Source: Dorea sp. (GTDB lineage: Bacteria; Bacillota; Clostridia; Lachnospirales; Lachnospiraceae). From it: 33,585 nucleotides of DNA. Under the pieces are notes generated by a model. The model was not told where the DNA came from, searched no databases, and was given only the letters and a program-made list of their open reading frames with translations. The DNA is taken from contig JALEKG010000011.1 of NCBI GenBank assembly GCA_022769185.1, positions 1 through 33,585 on the forward strand, in the 5' to 3' direction. The translations under genes and the position numbers were made by a program. Shown piece after piece: positions 16,501 through 25,700 of this stretch (position 1 is the first letter of the stretch; each line of letters opens with the position of its first letter).

Positions 16501-17439
16501 TTAATTTCCAGCCATCTGAGCTGCAACTTCAGCTGCAAAGTCTTCGTTCTTCTTCTCAAGACCTTCTCCTGTCTCGAAACGAATCATCTTCTGAAGCTTG
16601 ATCTCTGTTCCATTCGCTTTTCCAACTTCCTGAAGGTACTTAGCAACAGACTGTTTTCCGTCTTCTGCTTTTACATATACCTGGTCTAACAGACAGATCT
16701 CTTTCATCTCTTTGTTGATACGTCCATTGATCATTCCCTGGATAACCTTCTCTGGTTTCTGAGATTCCTTTGGATCGTTCATAATCTGAGCAAGAAGGAT
16801 TTCTTTCTCATGTGCGATATAATCTTCATCAATATCAGCCTGGCTGATATATTTTGCATTTAATGCTGCAACCTGCATTGCAACGTTCTTAAGAGCTTCT
16901 TTTACAGCATCGTTAACAACTGCTGTTTCTGCAACAACTAAAACACCGATTCTTCCACCGCCATGGATATAAGATACAACCACGCCATTGTCAACTGTAA
17001 CCTTCTCAAATCTTCTGATGCTCAGTTTTTCTCCGATTACAGAGATCTTCTCTGTCAATGCATCATTAACACTCTTGCTTGTATCTTCATTCCAAGGCTC
17101 AGCCATAAATGCAGCCATCTCGGTATTTTCTGTAGCAAGTGCCTGATTTACAACAGCTTTTACAAATCCCTGGAACTCAGCATTCTTTGCAACGAAGTCT
17201 GTCTCAGAGTTCACTTCAACGATTGCTGCTGTCTTGTCATCTTTTACATCTGCCATAACAATACCTTCTGCTGCAATACGTCCAGCTTTCTTAACAGCCT
17301 TTGCCTCACCATTCTTTCTTAAGAACTCGATTGCTGCATCCATATCACCATCAGTTTCGTTAAGAGCTTTCTTGCAGTCCATCATTCCTGCACCTGTCAT
17401 TTCTCTTAATTCTTTTACCATCTTAGCTGTAACTGCCAT
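16501..17439 (-). CDS. tsf: Translation elongation factor Ts
   Basis: 312 residues. EF-Ts exchanges GDP for GTP on EF-Tu. The N-terminal UBA-like domain MAVTAKMVKELREMTGAGMM with DCKKAL and the core TDFVAKN motif are intact, and the C-terminal part (dimerisation domain) is complete. The start is ATG 17439, with GGAGG 8 bases upstream; an in-frame TTG at 17454 would place the ribosome site inside the gene. It follows rpsB by 35 bases, the usual bacterial order; pyrH does not follow, since a terminator and gdhA come next. Confidence 0.98.
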   Translation of the reverse strand: MAVTAKMVKELREMTGAGMMDCKKALNETDGDMDAAIEFLRKNGEAKAVKKAGRIAAEGIVMADVKDDKTAAIVEVNSETDFVAKNAEFQGFVKAVVNQALATENTEMAAFMAEPWNEDTSKSVNDALTEKISVIGEKLSIRRFEKVTVDNGVVVSYIHGGGRIGVLVVAETAVVNDAVKEALKNVAMQVAALNAKYISQADIDEDYIAHEKEILLAQIMNDPKESQKPEKVIQGMINGRINKEMKEICLLDQVYVKAEDGKQSVAKYLQEVGKANGTEIKLQKMIRFETGEGLEKKNEDFAAEVAAQMAGN

Positions 17440-17474
17440 GATTATTTCCTCCAATAATGTTTAATATAAGAATC

Positions 17475-18209
17475 CTATTCTTCTACTGCCTCAACAGCTT
17501 CTTCCACATATTCAGCATCATCTGCTGCACCCTGATTAGCTTCGATTACAGCATCAGCCATCTTAGATACGATCAATTTTACTGCACGGATAGCATCATC
17601 GTTTCCTGGGATTACATAATCCAGTTCTTCCGGATCACAGTTTGTATCAGCAATACCGATAAGTGGAATTCCAAGTGTATGTGCTTCCTGAACACAGATT
17701 CTTTCTTTCTTTGGATCTACTACAAAGATTGCATCCGGAAGTTTCTTCATCTCTTTAATTCCGCCAAGGTTCTTCTCAAGCTTCTCCCATTCTTTCTTTA
17801 ACTGGATAACTTCTTTCTTAGGCAGTACATCAAATGTTCCGTCTTCAGACATTCTCTCGATATCTTTCAGACGAGCGATTCTGCTCTTGATTGTCTTGAA
17901 GTTTGTAAGCATTCCTCCAAGCCATCTCTCATTTACATAATACATTCCACAACGTTCAGCTTCTACTTTGATAGCATCCTGAGCCTGTTTCTTAGTTCCT
18001 ACGAACAGGATTGTACCACCTTCTGCAGCAATATCAGCTACTGCCTGATATGCCTCATCTACTTTACCTACAGATTTCTGTAAGTCGATAATATAAATAC
18101 CATTTCTTTCTGTGTAGATGTATGGAGCCATCTTAGGATTCCATCTTCTTGTCTGATGTCCAAAATGAACACCTGCTTCTAAAAGTTGCTTCATTGAAAT
18201 AACGCTCAT
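17475..18209 (-). CDS. rpsB: 30S ribosomal protein S2
   Basis: 244 residues: [20 protein letters not shown] with RRWNPKM, then [26 protein letters not shown] and [13 protein letters not shown], all diagnostic of S2, with an acidic C-terminal tail typical of clostridia. The start is ATG 18209 with GGAGG 8 bases before it; in-frame starts further up fall in the structured leader. S2 assembles late on the 30S body and is needed for S1 binding in many bacteria. It is transcribed with tsf from the promoter at 18329-18357. Confidence 0.98.
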   Translation of the reverse strand: MSVISMKQLLEAGVHFGHQTRRWNPKMAPYIYTERNGIYIIDLQKSVGKVDEAYQAVADIAAEGGTILFVGTKKQAQDAIKVEAERCGMYYVNERWLGGMLTNFKTIKSRIARLKDIERMSEDGTFDVLPKKEVIQLKKEWEKLEKNLGGIKEMKKLPDAIFVVDPKKERICVQEAHTLGIPLIGIADTNCDPEELDYVIPGNDDAIRAVKLIVSKMADAVIEANQGAADDAEYVEEAVEAVEE

Positions 18210-18240
18210 GTTTCTTTCCTCCATTTGGTTTTTTTCTTCC

Positions 18241-18307
18241 GCATATGTGTAAGTTCTTGAAACCGGCTTGATATCAAGCTTTGGCACCATCTTGAGCAAC
18301 CATATGC
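18241..18307 (-). promoter_or_regulatory. Structured 5' leader of rpsB
   Basis: Long-range arms CATATGC/GCATATG (18301-18307 with 18241-18247) can close a 67-base domain that contains a perfect 14-base palindrome (GCTTGATATCAAGC, 18266-18279) as an inner hairpin. It ends about 30 bases before ATG 18209. S2 is known to repress its own operon in other bacteria, so this is a candidate autoregulatory leader; I do not recognise a named RNA family. Confidence 0.45.
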
Positions 18308-18328
18308 GTGATTTTTTGCGACTTTTTC

Positions 18329-18357
18329 ATAATAGCATAAAAGCCCTGCAAATGCAA
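18329..18357 (-). promoter_or_regulatory. Promoter of rpsB-tsf, overlapping the upstream terminator
   Basis: Minus-strand TTGCAT (18357-18352), 17-base spacer, TGC-TATTAT (extended -10, 18334-18329). The -35 lies inside the hairpin of the terminator at 18340-18363. Confidence 0.6.
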
Positions 18358-18363
18358 GGCTTT
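18340..18363 (-). terminator. Terminator of the first NlpC/P60 gene
   Basis: AAAGCCTTGC, loop ATTT, GCAGGGCTTT (10 bp, one G-U), followed by UUAUG after the UUU of the arm. It also has a U-run on the plus strand, so it can act in both directions. Confidence 0.65.
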
Positions 18364-18406
18364 TTTCATATCCTATTATGAGTGAATACGGTTGTTCACA
18401 ACTACA

Positions 18407-19675
18407 CTACCAATACCTTCTTACTGCCAACACAGTTCTGTAATTTGCAGGAGATGTGGTTTTAATTCCTCCTGCCGGATAAGGTTTACTATTAGACGCA
18501 TGAACGATCGTATCATTTCCGATATATATAGCTACGTGTCCGCTATAACAGATTACATCACCCGGAAGCATGTCTGAATAGCTGACCGCCTTTCCTCCAT
18601 TTTGAATATCATCAGACACTCGAGGTGTCGAAATTCCAAACAATGCATGTATCTGCTGTACAAACCCGGAACAGTCAATCCCGTTCGTCAGGCTATTCCC
18701 TCCATATACATAAGGATTCCCGATATATTCGCACGCCTTATCAGCAATCTGCTGTCCCAGTGAAGCATTACTTGGTTTCGAAGCTGCTGCACTGCCCCCA
18801 CTGCTGGTGCTTTCGGAGTTTCCGCCGTTTCCAGCTGTTCCTCCCGACGGTTTGCTGGTATTTCCCGCAGAACCAGTTCCACTGGTTCCTGAAGCCGGCT
18901 TACTCGTGCTTCCACTGCTCGGTTTAGTCGTGTTTCCAGCATTAGATGTCCCCGCTGAGGATGGTTTAGAAGAAGATGGTTTTACAGTCTCTGCTTTTCC
19001 TGTATCTTCTGTCACTGCCGCAACCATATTCTCAGATGCTTCCGTCAGTTTCTGAAGCTCCTCTGCAGCCTGCACTTTTGCAATTTCCAGCTGGCTGTCA
19101 AAATCTGCGATCTGACTTCTCATGGCAGTCAGTTCATTTTCCATATTCGTCTGTTGAGAAGACAGATCTGCAGCCATCTGCTCCATATCAGCCTGTCCAG
19201 CCTCCAGCTCTGTTTTAAGTTCTGCAACCTGTTCTTTGGTTTCTACATATTCTTTCAGCTGTTCTCTATCATAATTATGTACTTTCTGAACATACTCTGC
19301 TCTGTTCACCAGATCAGCATAATTTGTTGCAGTCACCAGAGATTCAAAATAAGAAGAATCTCCCTGTTCATATATATATTTGATTCGAAGCTTCATATCC
19401 TCATATTGCTTCTTTTCCTTCGCCTCTGCTTCCTCAAGATCTGTCTGTGCCTGATCAATCCGCACCTGCTGATTTTCAATATCTTTCTGCAATGCTTCAT
19501 ATTGAACCAAAAGATCCACCAGCTGACTCTGCACATCCGCCGCCTGGTTTTCCATTGCACTTTTCTGATTTTCCAAAACTTCAACTTCATCACCTGGATC
19601 TGCCAAAACAGGTGTTACAATGAAAGAACTCACCACAAATACTGCGATGAGTGTCTGTACCATTCTTTTCTTCAT
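18407..19675 (-). CDS. Secreted NlpC/P60 peptidoglycan hydrolase with coiled-coil N-terminus (PcsB/CwlO-like)
   Basis: 422 residues from ATG 19675, chosen because it starts a clean signal peptide (MKKRMVQTLIAVFVVSSFIV, cleavage after VLA). Residues 28-230 form a long coiled coil, then a Ser/Gly/Thr/Lys-Pro-rich linker (about 230-305), then an NlpC/P60 domain with Cys335 (DCSGF), His380 (GHVAIYIG) and His392 (IVHAS). Family members cut stem peptides between D-Glu and the diamino acid outside the cell; the coiled coil usually couples activity to FtsEX. It is a close paralog of the next gene upstream, but each has its own promoter and terminator. Confidence 0.94.
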   Translation of the reverse strand: MKKRMVQTLIAVFVVSSFIVTPVLADPGDEVEVLENQKSAMENQAADVQSQLVDLLVQYEALQKDIENQQVRIDQAQTDLEEAEAKEKKQYEDMKLRIKYIYEQGDSSYFESLVTATNYADLVNRAEYVQKVHNYDREQLKEYVETKEQVAELKTELEAGQADMEQMAADLSSQQTNMENELTAMRSQIADFDSQLEIAKVQAAEELQKLTEASENMVAAVTEDTGKAETVKPSSSKPSSAGTSNAGNTTKPSSGSTSKPASGTSGTGSAGNTSKPSGGTAGNGGNSESTSSGGSAAASKPSNASLGQQIADKACEYIGNPYVYGGNSLTNGIDCSGFVQQIHALFGISTPRVSDDIQNGGKAVSYSDMLPGDVICYSGHVAIYIGNDTIVHASNSKPYPAGGIKTTSPANYRTVLAVRRYW

Positions 19676-19733
19676 ATTATCACCCATCCCTATATTAACT
19701 ATTTCTGTATACCGGAACATCTTCCGGCAATAT

Positions 19734-19789
19734 ATGTACTCCCCAGTACATCATATAGTCAGAATACTATATTTTATTGTAATTATCAA
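19734..19789 (-). promoter_or_regulatory. Promoter and 5'-end hairpin of the first NlpC/P60 gene
   Basis: Minus-strand TTGATA (19789-19784), 17-base spacer, TATTCT (19766-19761). The start near 19754 is followed almost at once by a perfect hairpin (ATGTACT, GGGG, AGTACAT; 19751-19734) and a second one (CCGGAA, GATG, TTCCGG; 19727-19712). A 5'-terminal stem can shield mRNA from decay. Confidence 0.55.
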
Positions 19790-19817
19790 TCTTTTTTGAA
19801 ATATATTAATAATAAAA

Positions 19818-19845
19818 CAAAGAGCTCCAAAAAAGGAACTCTTTG
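19818..19845 (-). terminator. Terminator of the second NlpC/P60 gene
   Basis: CAAAGAGTTCC, six-U loop, GGAGCTCTTTG (11 bp, one G-U), then UUUUAUUAUU on the minus strand. Confidence 0.85.
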
Positions 19846-19867
19846 CAATACCAGATTCTTTCATTAT

Positions 19868-20953
19868 CTAAGGACGACGAACATAAATCATTCCGGATTG
19901 TACTGGTCCAACCTTGACTACATCTCCCGTATGCGGAGCATGAATCATCTGACCGTTGCCAATATAAATACCACAGTGGTTTGCTGATGTTACCACATCT
20001 CCCGGCTGAGGATTACTTACTCTTGGCCAATCCATAAAAGTATAGGTTGTTCCAATACGGCAGAAACTTCCTGTCAGGCAATAACTTACAAAACCAGAAC
20101 AGTCAAAACTATTCGGTCCACAGGCACCCCATTCATATGGTTTTCCAAGCTGGCTATACGCTCTGCTTACAATAGTACCTCCATCTACATTACTGCTGGA
20201 ACTTCCTGAATTACTTCCCGATCCACCTGAACTGCTGCTTCCTGATCCACTACTTCCTGATCCACTGGTTGTTGTATGATTCGAATTGGATGCCTGCTGT
20301 TGTTGTCTGCGGGCAGCTTCTTCTCTTTCCTGACGTTCACGAGCCTCTCTCGCTGCAGCCTCTGCTGCTGCCTGAATTTCAGAATCAAGATCAGCAACTT
20401 CTGCTTTCTTGGATTCAATCGTCGCATTCAGCTTATCTTCTTTCGCTTCGTATTCACTCTGCTTTTCTTCCAGCTCTTTTTCATCTTCTTCAAGACTTAT
20501 TTTCAATTTTTCAATCTTCTTCTTTGTATCAATATACTCCTGAAGCTGCTGTCTATCATATGTATGAACATTCTGAACATATTCAGCCTTGCTGACCAGT
20601 TCGGAGAAATTATCAGCTGTAATCAATGCTTCAAATGCAGAAGTGTTTCCCTCTTCGTACATATACTGAATACGCTTTTTCATTGCTTCATACTGTTCTT
20701 TTTCTTTTTCCTCTGCCTCTTTCAGATCACTCTCTGCCTGAATCTTCTGCTCACCAACAGAAATCAATTCATCTTCCAGTTCTGACATTTCTGACATGAT
20801 AGCTGTCAATTCTTCCTGAAGTGAAGAAACCTCATTTTCTTTTGCGGCTTTCTCATTTTTCAGATCATCGACAGATGGCGCTGCCATTACCGGCGTTACA
20901 ATCAATGAACTAGCGACTACAGCTGCTAATATTCTTGGTCCAAATTTCTTCAT
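19868..20953 (-). CDS. Secreted NlpC/P60 peptidoglycan hydrolase, PcsB/CwlO-like paralog with WalR box
   Basis: 361 residues from ATG 20953; a GTG six bases earlier is too close to the GAAGAG ribosome site. Signal peptide MKKFGPRILAAVVASSLIV ending VMA. Long coiled coil to about residue 215 with the same landmark as its paralog (YVQNVHTYDRQQLQEYIDTK against YVQKVHNYDREQLKEYVETK), a Gln/Arg-rich then Ser/Gly-rich linker, and an NlpC/P60 domain with Cys285 (FDCSGF), His326 (NHCGIYIG) and His338 (MIHAP). Predicted cell-wall endopeptidase in division or elongation. The catalytic domain differs more between the paralogs than the coiled coil, so partner or bond specificity may differ. Confidence 0.94.
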   Translation of the reverse strand: MKKFGPRILAAVVASSLIVTPVMAAPSVDDLKNEKAAKENEVSSLQEELTAIMSEMSELEDELISVGEQKIQAESDLKEAEEKEKEQYEAMKKRIQYMYEEGNTSAFEALITADNFSELVSKAEYVQNVHTYDRQQLQEYIDTKKKIEKLKISLEEDEKELEEKQSEYEAKEDKLNATIESKKAEVADLDSEIQAAAEAAAREARERQEREEAARRQQQQASNSNHTTTSGSGSSGSGSSSSGGSGSNSGSSSSNVDGGTIVSRAYSQLGKPYEWGACGPNSFDCSGFVSYCLTGSFCRIGTTYTFMDWPRVSNPQPGDVVTSANHCGIYIGNGQMIHAPHTGDVVKVGPVQSGMIYVRRP

Positions 20954-21037
20954 ATCCACTCTTCTTTCTTAAATTTTTTATACTCTTTACCCTCATTCGA
21001 TATAGTAAAATGACAAAATAATCCTATACCTAGACTA

Positions 21038-21066
21038 ATTATAATCTATGGAAGTCTATTTTGCAA
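21038..21066 (-). promoter_or_regulatory. Promoter of the second NlpC/P60 gene
   Basis: TTGCAA (21066-21061), 17-base spacer, perfect TATAAT (21043-21038). Confidence 0.7.
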
Positions 21067-21072
21067 TATTTT

Positions 21073-21089
21073 TTAACATTTTTGTAACA
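21073..21089 (-). promoter_or_regulatory. WalR (VicR/YycF) box
   Basis: TGTTAC-N5-TGTTAA on the minus strand, an exact match to the known consensus TGTWAH-N5-TGTWAH. It lies 6 bases upstream of the -35 of the NlpC/P60 gene, a typical activating position. Confidence 0.7.
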
Positions 21090-21114
21090 TATTTTGCACT
21101 CATTCCAGAACATT

Positions 21115-21173
21115 AAAAGACGCCTGTCATGCAGGAATATAGTTTAAATTCCTAATTCTGCATGACAGGCATC
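21115..21173 (-). terminator. Terminator of gltBD
   Basis: 15-bp stem (21173-21159 with 21133-21119, one G-U) enclosing a second 6-bp hairpin, followed by UUUUAAUG. Confidence 0.85.
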
Positions 21174-21188
21174 TGTTTCTTCTAAAAA

Positions 21189-22715
21189 TTATTGTACATA
21201 CATATTGGTATATCCCATCAGACTTCCATCTACTTCTCTTGCAGCTTCCCGTCCTTCCCGGATTGCCCATACCACAAGTGACTGTCCTCTGTGCATATCT
21301 CCGGCAGTAAATACATTCTTTACATTCGTCTGATATTCTCCGTCCAGAGTCTTTACATTCGTCCTCTGATTTACTTCTACACCAAAAGCTTTTGTGACAT
21401 AATCCTGACTTCCCAGAAAACCTGCTGCAATTAATACCAGATCAACATCTACCGTATATTCACTCCCGGCAATCTCTGCCATCATCATCCGTCCAGTCTT
21501 CTCATCTTTTTTCGGCTCCAGTTTTACCAGAACTGCTTTCTTTACATTTCCGCCTTTGTCCTTTTTAAATTCTTTAACGGTTGTCTGATATACGCGTGGA
21601 TCATGGCCAAATACATCCGCAGCTTCCTCCTGTCCATAATCTGTTTTACAGATTTTTGGCCATTCCGGCCAAGGATTATTCTCTGCACGTTCATCTGGAG
21701 CTTTTGGCATCATCTCAAGCTGCAATATAGATTTTGCACCATGACGCATGGATGTTCCTACGCAGTCATTTCCAGTATCACCGCCTCCGATCACCATTAC
21801 ATTTTTGCCCTTCGCGTTAATATAAGATCCTTCTTTTAGCTTCAGCTCATAGGAACCGTCCTTTTTTTTCACTGGATCTGACCAAAGAGCCTTTGTTGTT
21901 GATTTCAGGAAATCTACAGCAAAATAGATTCCTTTTGCATCTCTTCCCGGAACTTTGATATCTCTAGGATTTGAAGCCCCGCAGCATAAGATCACACGAT
22001 CAAATTCTTTTAACAAAGTTGCTGCTTTTTTATCCTTACCTATATTACAGTTCGTTACAAAATGAATCCCTTCTTCTTCCATAATGGCAATCTTACGGTC
22101 AATGATCTGTTTTTCCAGCTTCATATTTGGAATTCCATATCGAAGCAATCCTCCGATCTTATCTTCTCTTTCAAACACTGTAACGCTATGCCCTCTGCGG
22201 TTCAGCATGTCCGCAGCTGCAAGACCAGATGGTCCGGATCCTACGATGGCGACCGACTTTCCTGTACGCACTTTAACCGGCTTTGCGGCGGCATATCCTT
22301 TTTCATATGCATTTTCGATAATTCCATATTCATTTGCCTTCGTTGACACTGCATCTCCATTCAATCCACAGGTACATGCAGCTTCACAGAGTGCAGGGCA
22401 GACTCTGGATGTAAATTCTGGAAAATTATTTGTTTTCTTCAGACGATAATATGCTTCTTCCCAGTTTCCATGATAAATCAGATCATTCCACTCCGGCACC
22501 AGATTATGAAGAGGACAGCCACTTGCCATTCCCATCAGCATCTGTCCCGACTGGCAAAACGGGACTCCACAAGACATACATCTTGCTCCCTGGATTTCCT
22601 GCTCTTCCTTTGAAAGTGGTGTATGGAATTCATAAAAATGCCTGATTCTTGATTTTGGTTCTTCCGCCTGTTTATCCTGTCTTTGATATTCCATAAATCC
22701 TGTTGCTTTTCCCAC
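21189..22715 (-). CDS. gltD: Glutamate synthase, small (beta) subunit
   Basis: 508 residues. GTG start with AGGGGGCG upstream, 12 bases after the gltB stop. N-terminal [4Fe-4S] cysteines Cys46, Cys49 and Cys54 (CMSCGVPFC) and CPALCEAACT; FAD loop VAIVGSGPSGLAAADML near 155; NADPH loop VMVIGGGDTGNDC near 310; C-terminal FTAGDMHRGQSLVVWAI. It oxidises NADPH and passes electrons to GltB for the reductive step of GOGAT. Related domains occur in DPD and NfnB, but the gene order settles the name. Confidence 0.97.
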   Translation of the reverse strand: MGKATGFMEYQRQDKQAEEPKSRIRHFYEFHTPLSKEEQEIQGARCMSCGVPFCQSGQMLMGMASGCPLHNLVPEWNDLIYHGNWEEAYYRLKKTNNFPEFTSRVCPALCEAACTCGLNGDAVSTKANEYGIIENAYEKGYAAAKPVKVRTGKSVAIVGSGPSGLAAADMLNRRGHSVTVFEREDKIGGLLRYGIPNMKLEKQIIDRKIAIMEEEGIHFVTNCNIGKDKKAATLLKEFDRVILCCGASNPRDIKVPGRDAKGIYFAVDFLKSTTKALWSDPVKKKDGSYELKLKEGSYINAKGKNVMVIGGGDTGNDCVGTSMRHGAKSILQLEMMPKAPDERAENNPWPEWPKICKTDYGQEEAADVFGHDPRVYQTTVKEFKKDKGGNVKKAVLVKLEPKKDEKTGRMMMAEIAGSEYTVDVDLVLIAAGFLGSQDYVTKAFGVEVNQRTNVKTLDGEYQTNVKNVFTAGDMHRGQSLVVWAIREGREAAREVDGSLMGYTNMYVQ

Positions 22716-22727
22716 GTTTCTCGCCCC

Positions 22728-25700
22728 CTATCTTCCTGCTTTGATCGCATAAAACGCTTCCGTTTTTGCCTGTTCACTGCTCATACCCTGTTCCTCCATC
22801 TGCAAGATGATGGTCAGCATACGCTCATAATCCATTGGAATAATCTTTTTAAACTTCGGCAGATAATATGTAAAGTGTTCCAGGATCTTCTTACCAACTT
22901 CCGAATTGGTATTTGCAACATGTTCTTCAATCATACATTTTAGCTCATTAACGTCAACCTTTGATGTAACATGTTCAATATTTACCATCTGCTTATTCAC
23001 ATGGGTATACAGATCATTATCTTCATCCAGAACATAAGCAACTCCGCCACTCATACCAGCTGCAAAATTCTTTCCGGTCTTTCCAAGAACCGCCACACGT
23101 CCGCCGGTCATATATTCACATCCATGATCGCCAACTCCTTCTACAACTGCAGTAGCTCCAGAATTACGTACTGCAAAACGTTCTCCGGCGACACCATTGA
23201 TGAAGGCCTTTCCACTTGTAGCTCCATAAAGCGCAACATTTCCTATTATAATATTCTCTTCGTGTTTATAGTTTACACCCTTTGGAGGATAAACGATCAG
23301 TTTTCCTCCGGAAAGTCCCTTTCCAAAATAATCATTGCTGTCTCCTACCAGTTCAAGAGTCAGCCCTCTCGGAATAAACGCTCCAAATGATTGACCGCCA
23401 GCGCCTTTACAATTCACAACATAACTGTCTTCCTCCAGGCCTTCCGGGTATCTTCTGGTGATTTCTGAACCAAAGATAGTTCCAAAGGTACGGTCTGTAT
23501 TACTTACATCCACTTCAATACTTCTCTTCTGTTTCTTCTCCAATGCCGGAAGAAGTTCTTTTACCAGAACTCTTTCATCTAATGTTTTCTCAAGCTCAAA
23601 ATCATATACTTTCTTTGGATTAAAAGTAACCGGAGTCTTCGTTCCTTCATATGGATTATACAGGATCTGCTCCAGATTCAAAGTTGAAGCACGTTCAGAA
23701 GTCGGCGTATCCTTCACTTTCAGAAGATCCGTTCTTCCTACCAGTTCATCAATAGTCCTTACACCAAGTTTTGCCATATATTCTCTTAATTCCTGTGCAA
23801 TAAACCGCATAAAATTCACTACATATTCCGGCTTTCCTGTAAAACGTTTCCGAAGTTCCGGATTCTGTGTTGCCACACCAACCGGACAAGTATCCAGATT
23901 GCACACCCTCATCATTACACATCCTAATGTTACCAGTGGTGCTGTGGCAAATCCAAATTCTTCTGCACCCAGAATTGCTGCAATTGCAACATCACGGCCA
24001 CTCATCAGTTTACCATCTGTCTCGATCCGTACTCTCTCTCTTAAACCATTCTGGATCAGGGTCTGATGTGTCTCTGCAAGACCAAGTTCCCATGGAAGTC
24101 CTGCATTATGAATGGAACTTCTCGGAGCCGCGCCAGTTCCTCCGTCATATCCAGAGATCAGGATCAGACCCGCACCTGCTTTTGCCACGCCGGCTGCTAC
24201 CGTTCCTACTCCTGCTTCTGAAACCAATTTTACAGAAATCCTTGCATCTTTATTCGCATTTTTACAGTCATAGATCAACTGTGCCAGATCCTCAATGGAA
24301 TATATATCATGATGAGGCGGCGGAGATATTAAACTCACACCCGGAGTAGAATGACGAGTCTTGGCAATCCACGGATATACTTTTCCACCAGGCAGATGTC
24401 CTCCTTCTCCCGGTTTCGCACCTTGCGCCATCTTAATCTGAATCTCTTTTGCACTGACCAGATATCGGGATGTCACGCCAAATCTTCCAGATGCTACCTG
24501 CTTAATTGCAGAACATCGATTTGTATCCAGCCGTTCAATTTCTTCTCCACCTTCTCCACTATTGGACTTGCCATGCAGCTGATTCATCGCAATGGCTAAC
24601 GTCTCATGCGCTTCTTTGGAAATGGATCCGTAAGACATCGCTCCTGTCTTAAATCTGGTAACAATCTGATCCACGCTTTCCACTTCCTCAATCGGGATAC
24701 CTTTTTCTGGATAATTAAATTCCAGCTGACCACGCAGATTAATATGCTCTCCTTCTGCATTTACCATTGCAGTATATTGCTTAAACATCTCATAATCTCC
24801 ACGTCTGGTTGACTGCTGAAGCATATGGATTGTCTGTGGATTATACAAATGCTTTTCTCCACCGCTCTTAAGCTTATGCTGTCCAACACTGTTCAGAGCC
24901 ATATCGACTTCCAGCCCAAGTGGATCAAATGCCTGTGAATGACGTGCAATATAATCTTTCGCAATTTCTTGAATTCCAATCCCACCTACACGGCTCACCG
25001 TATCTGTAAAATACTTCTTGATAAATTCTTCTTTTAGCCCAATCGCTTCGAAGATCTTCGCACCCTGATATGACTGAATCGTAGAAATACCCATCTTTGA
25101 CGCGACTTTAACAATTCCACTGATAATTGCATGATTATAATCTTCCACTGCTGCGTAATAATCTTTCTGAAGCATATCTGTTTCTATCAGCTGTTTGATT
25201 GATTCATGTGCCAGATATGGATTAATCGCACAGGCACCATAACCAATCAAAGTTGCAAAATGATGTACTTCTCTTGGTTCTCCTGTCTCCAGGACGATTG
25301 CGACAGAAGTTCTCTTCTTTGTACGTACCAGATGCTGCTGCAGGCCAGACAACGCCAGAAGGGAAGGCATAGCAACATGATATTCATCAACTCCCCTGTC
25401 GGAGAGAATCAGGATATTGGCTCCCTCATGAATGGCACGATCAACTTCAATAAACAGATAATCAATGGCTTTTTCCAGGCTCGCATTTTTGTAATATATC
25501 GTAGGAATCTCTGCTACTTTGAATCCATCTGCTTTGAGATTTTTAATCTTTAGAAGGTCTGTCTCTGTCAGGATCGGATTATTTATTTTCAGCATCCTGC
25601 AGTTTTCTGCTTTTTCTTCCAGCAGGTTTCCATCCGTTCCAATATATACTGTCGTAGATGTAACTACTTCCTCACGGATTGCATCAATTGGAGGATTCGT

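Noticed and set aside
17439-17454. TTG start for EF-Ts five codons upstream
   Set aside because: It would place the GGAGG ribosome site within the coding region; the conserved protein begins MAVTAKMV.
18209-18299. N-terminal extension of S2
   Set aside because: Lies in the structured leader; the ribosome site and conserved start support ATG 18209.
18775-18980. Repetitive DNA as a repeat array or CRISPR
   Set aside because: It encodes a Ser/Gly/Thr/Lys-Pro linker of the NlpC/P60 protein; no regular repeat-spacer pattern.
19154-19987. Long open frame on plus, opposite the NlpC/P60 genes
   Set aside because: Cys/Ile/His-rich composition, no ribosome site and full overlap with well-supported genes: antisense shadow.
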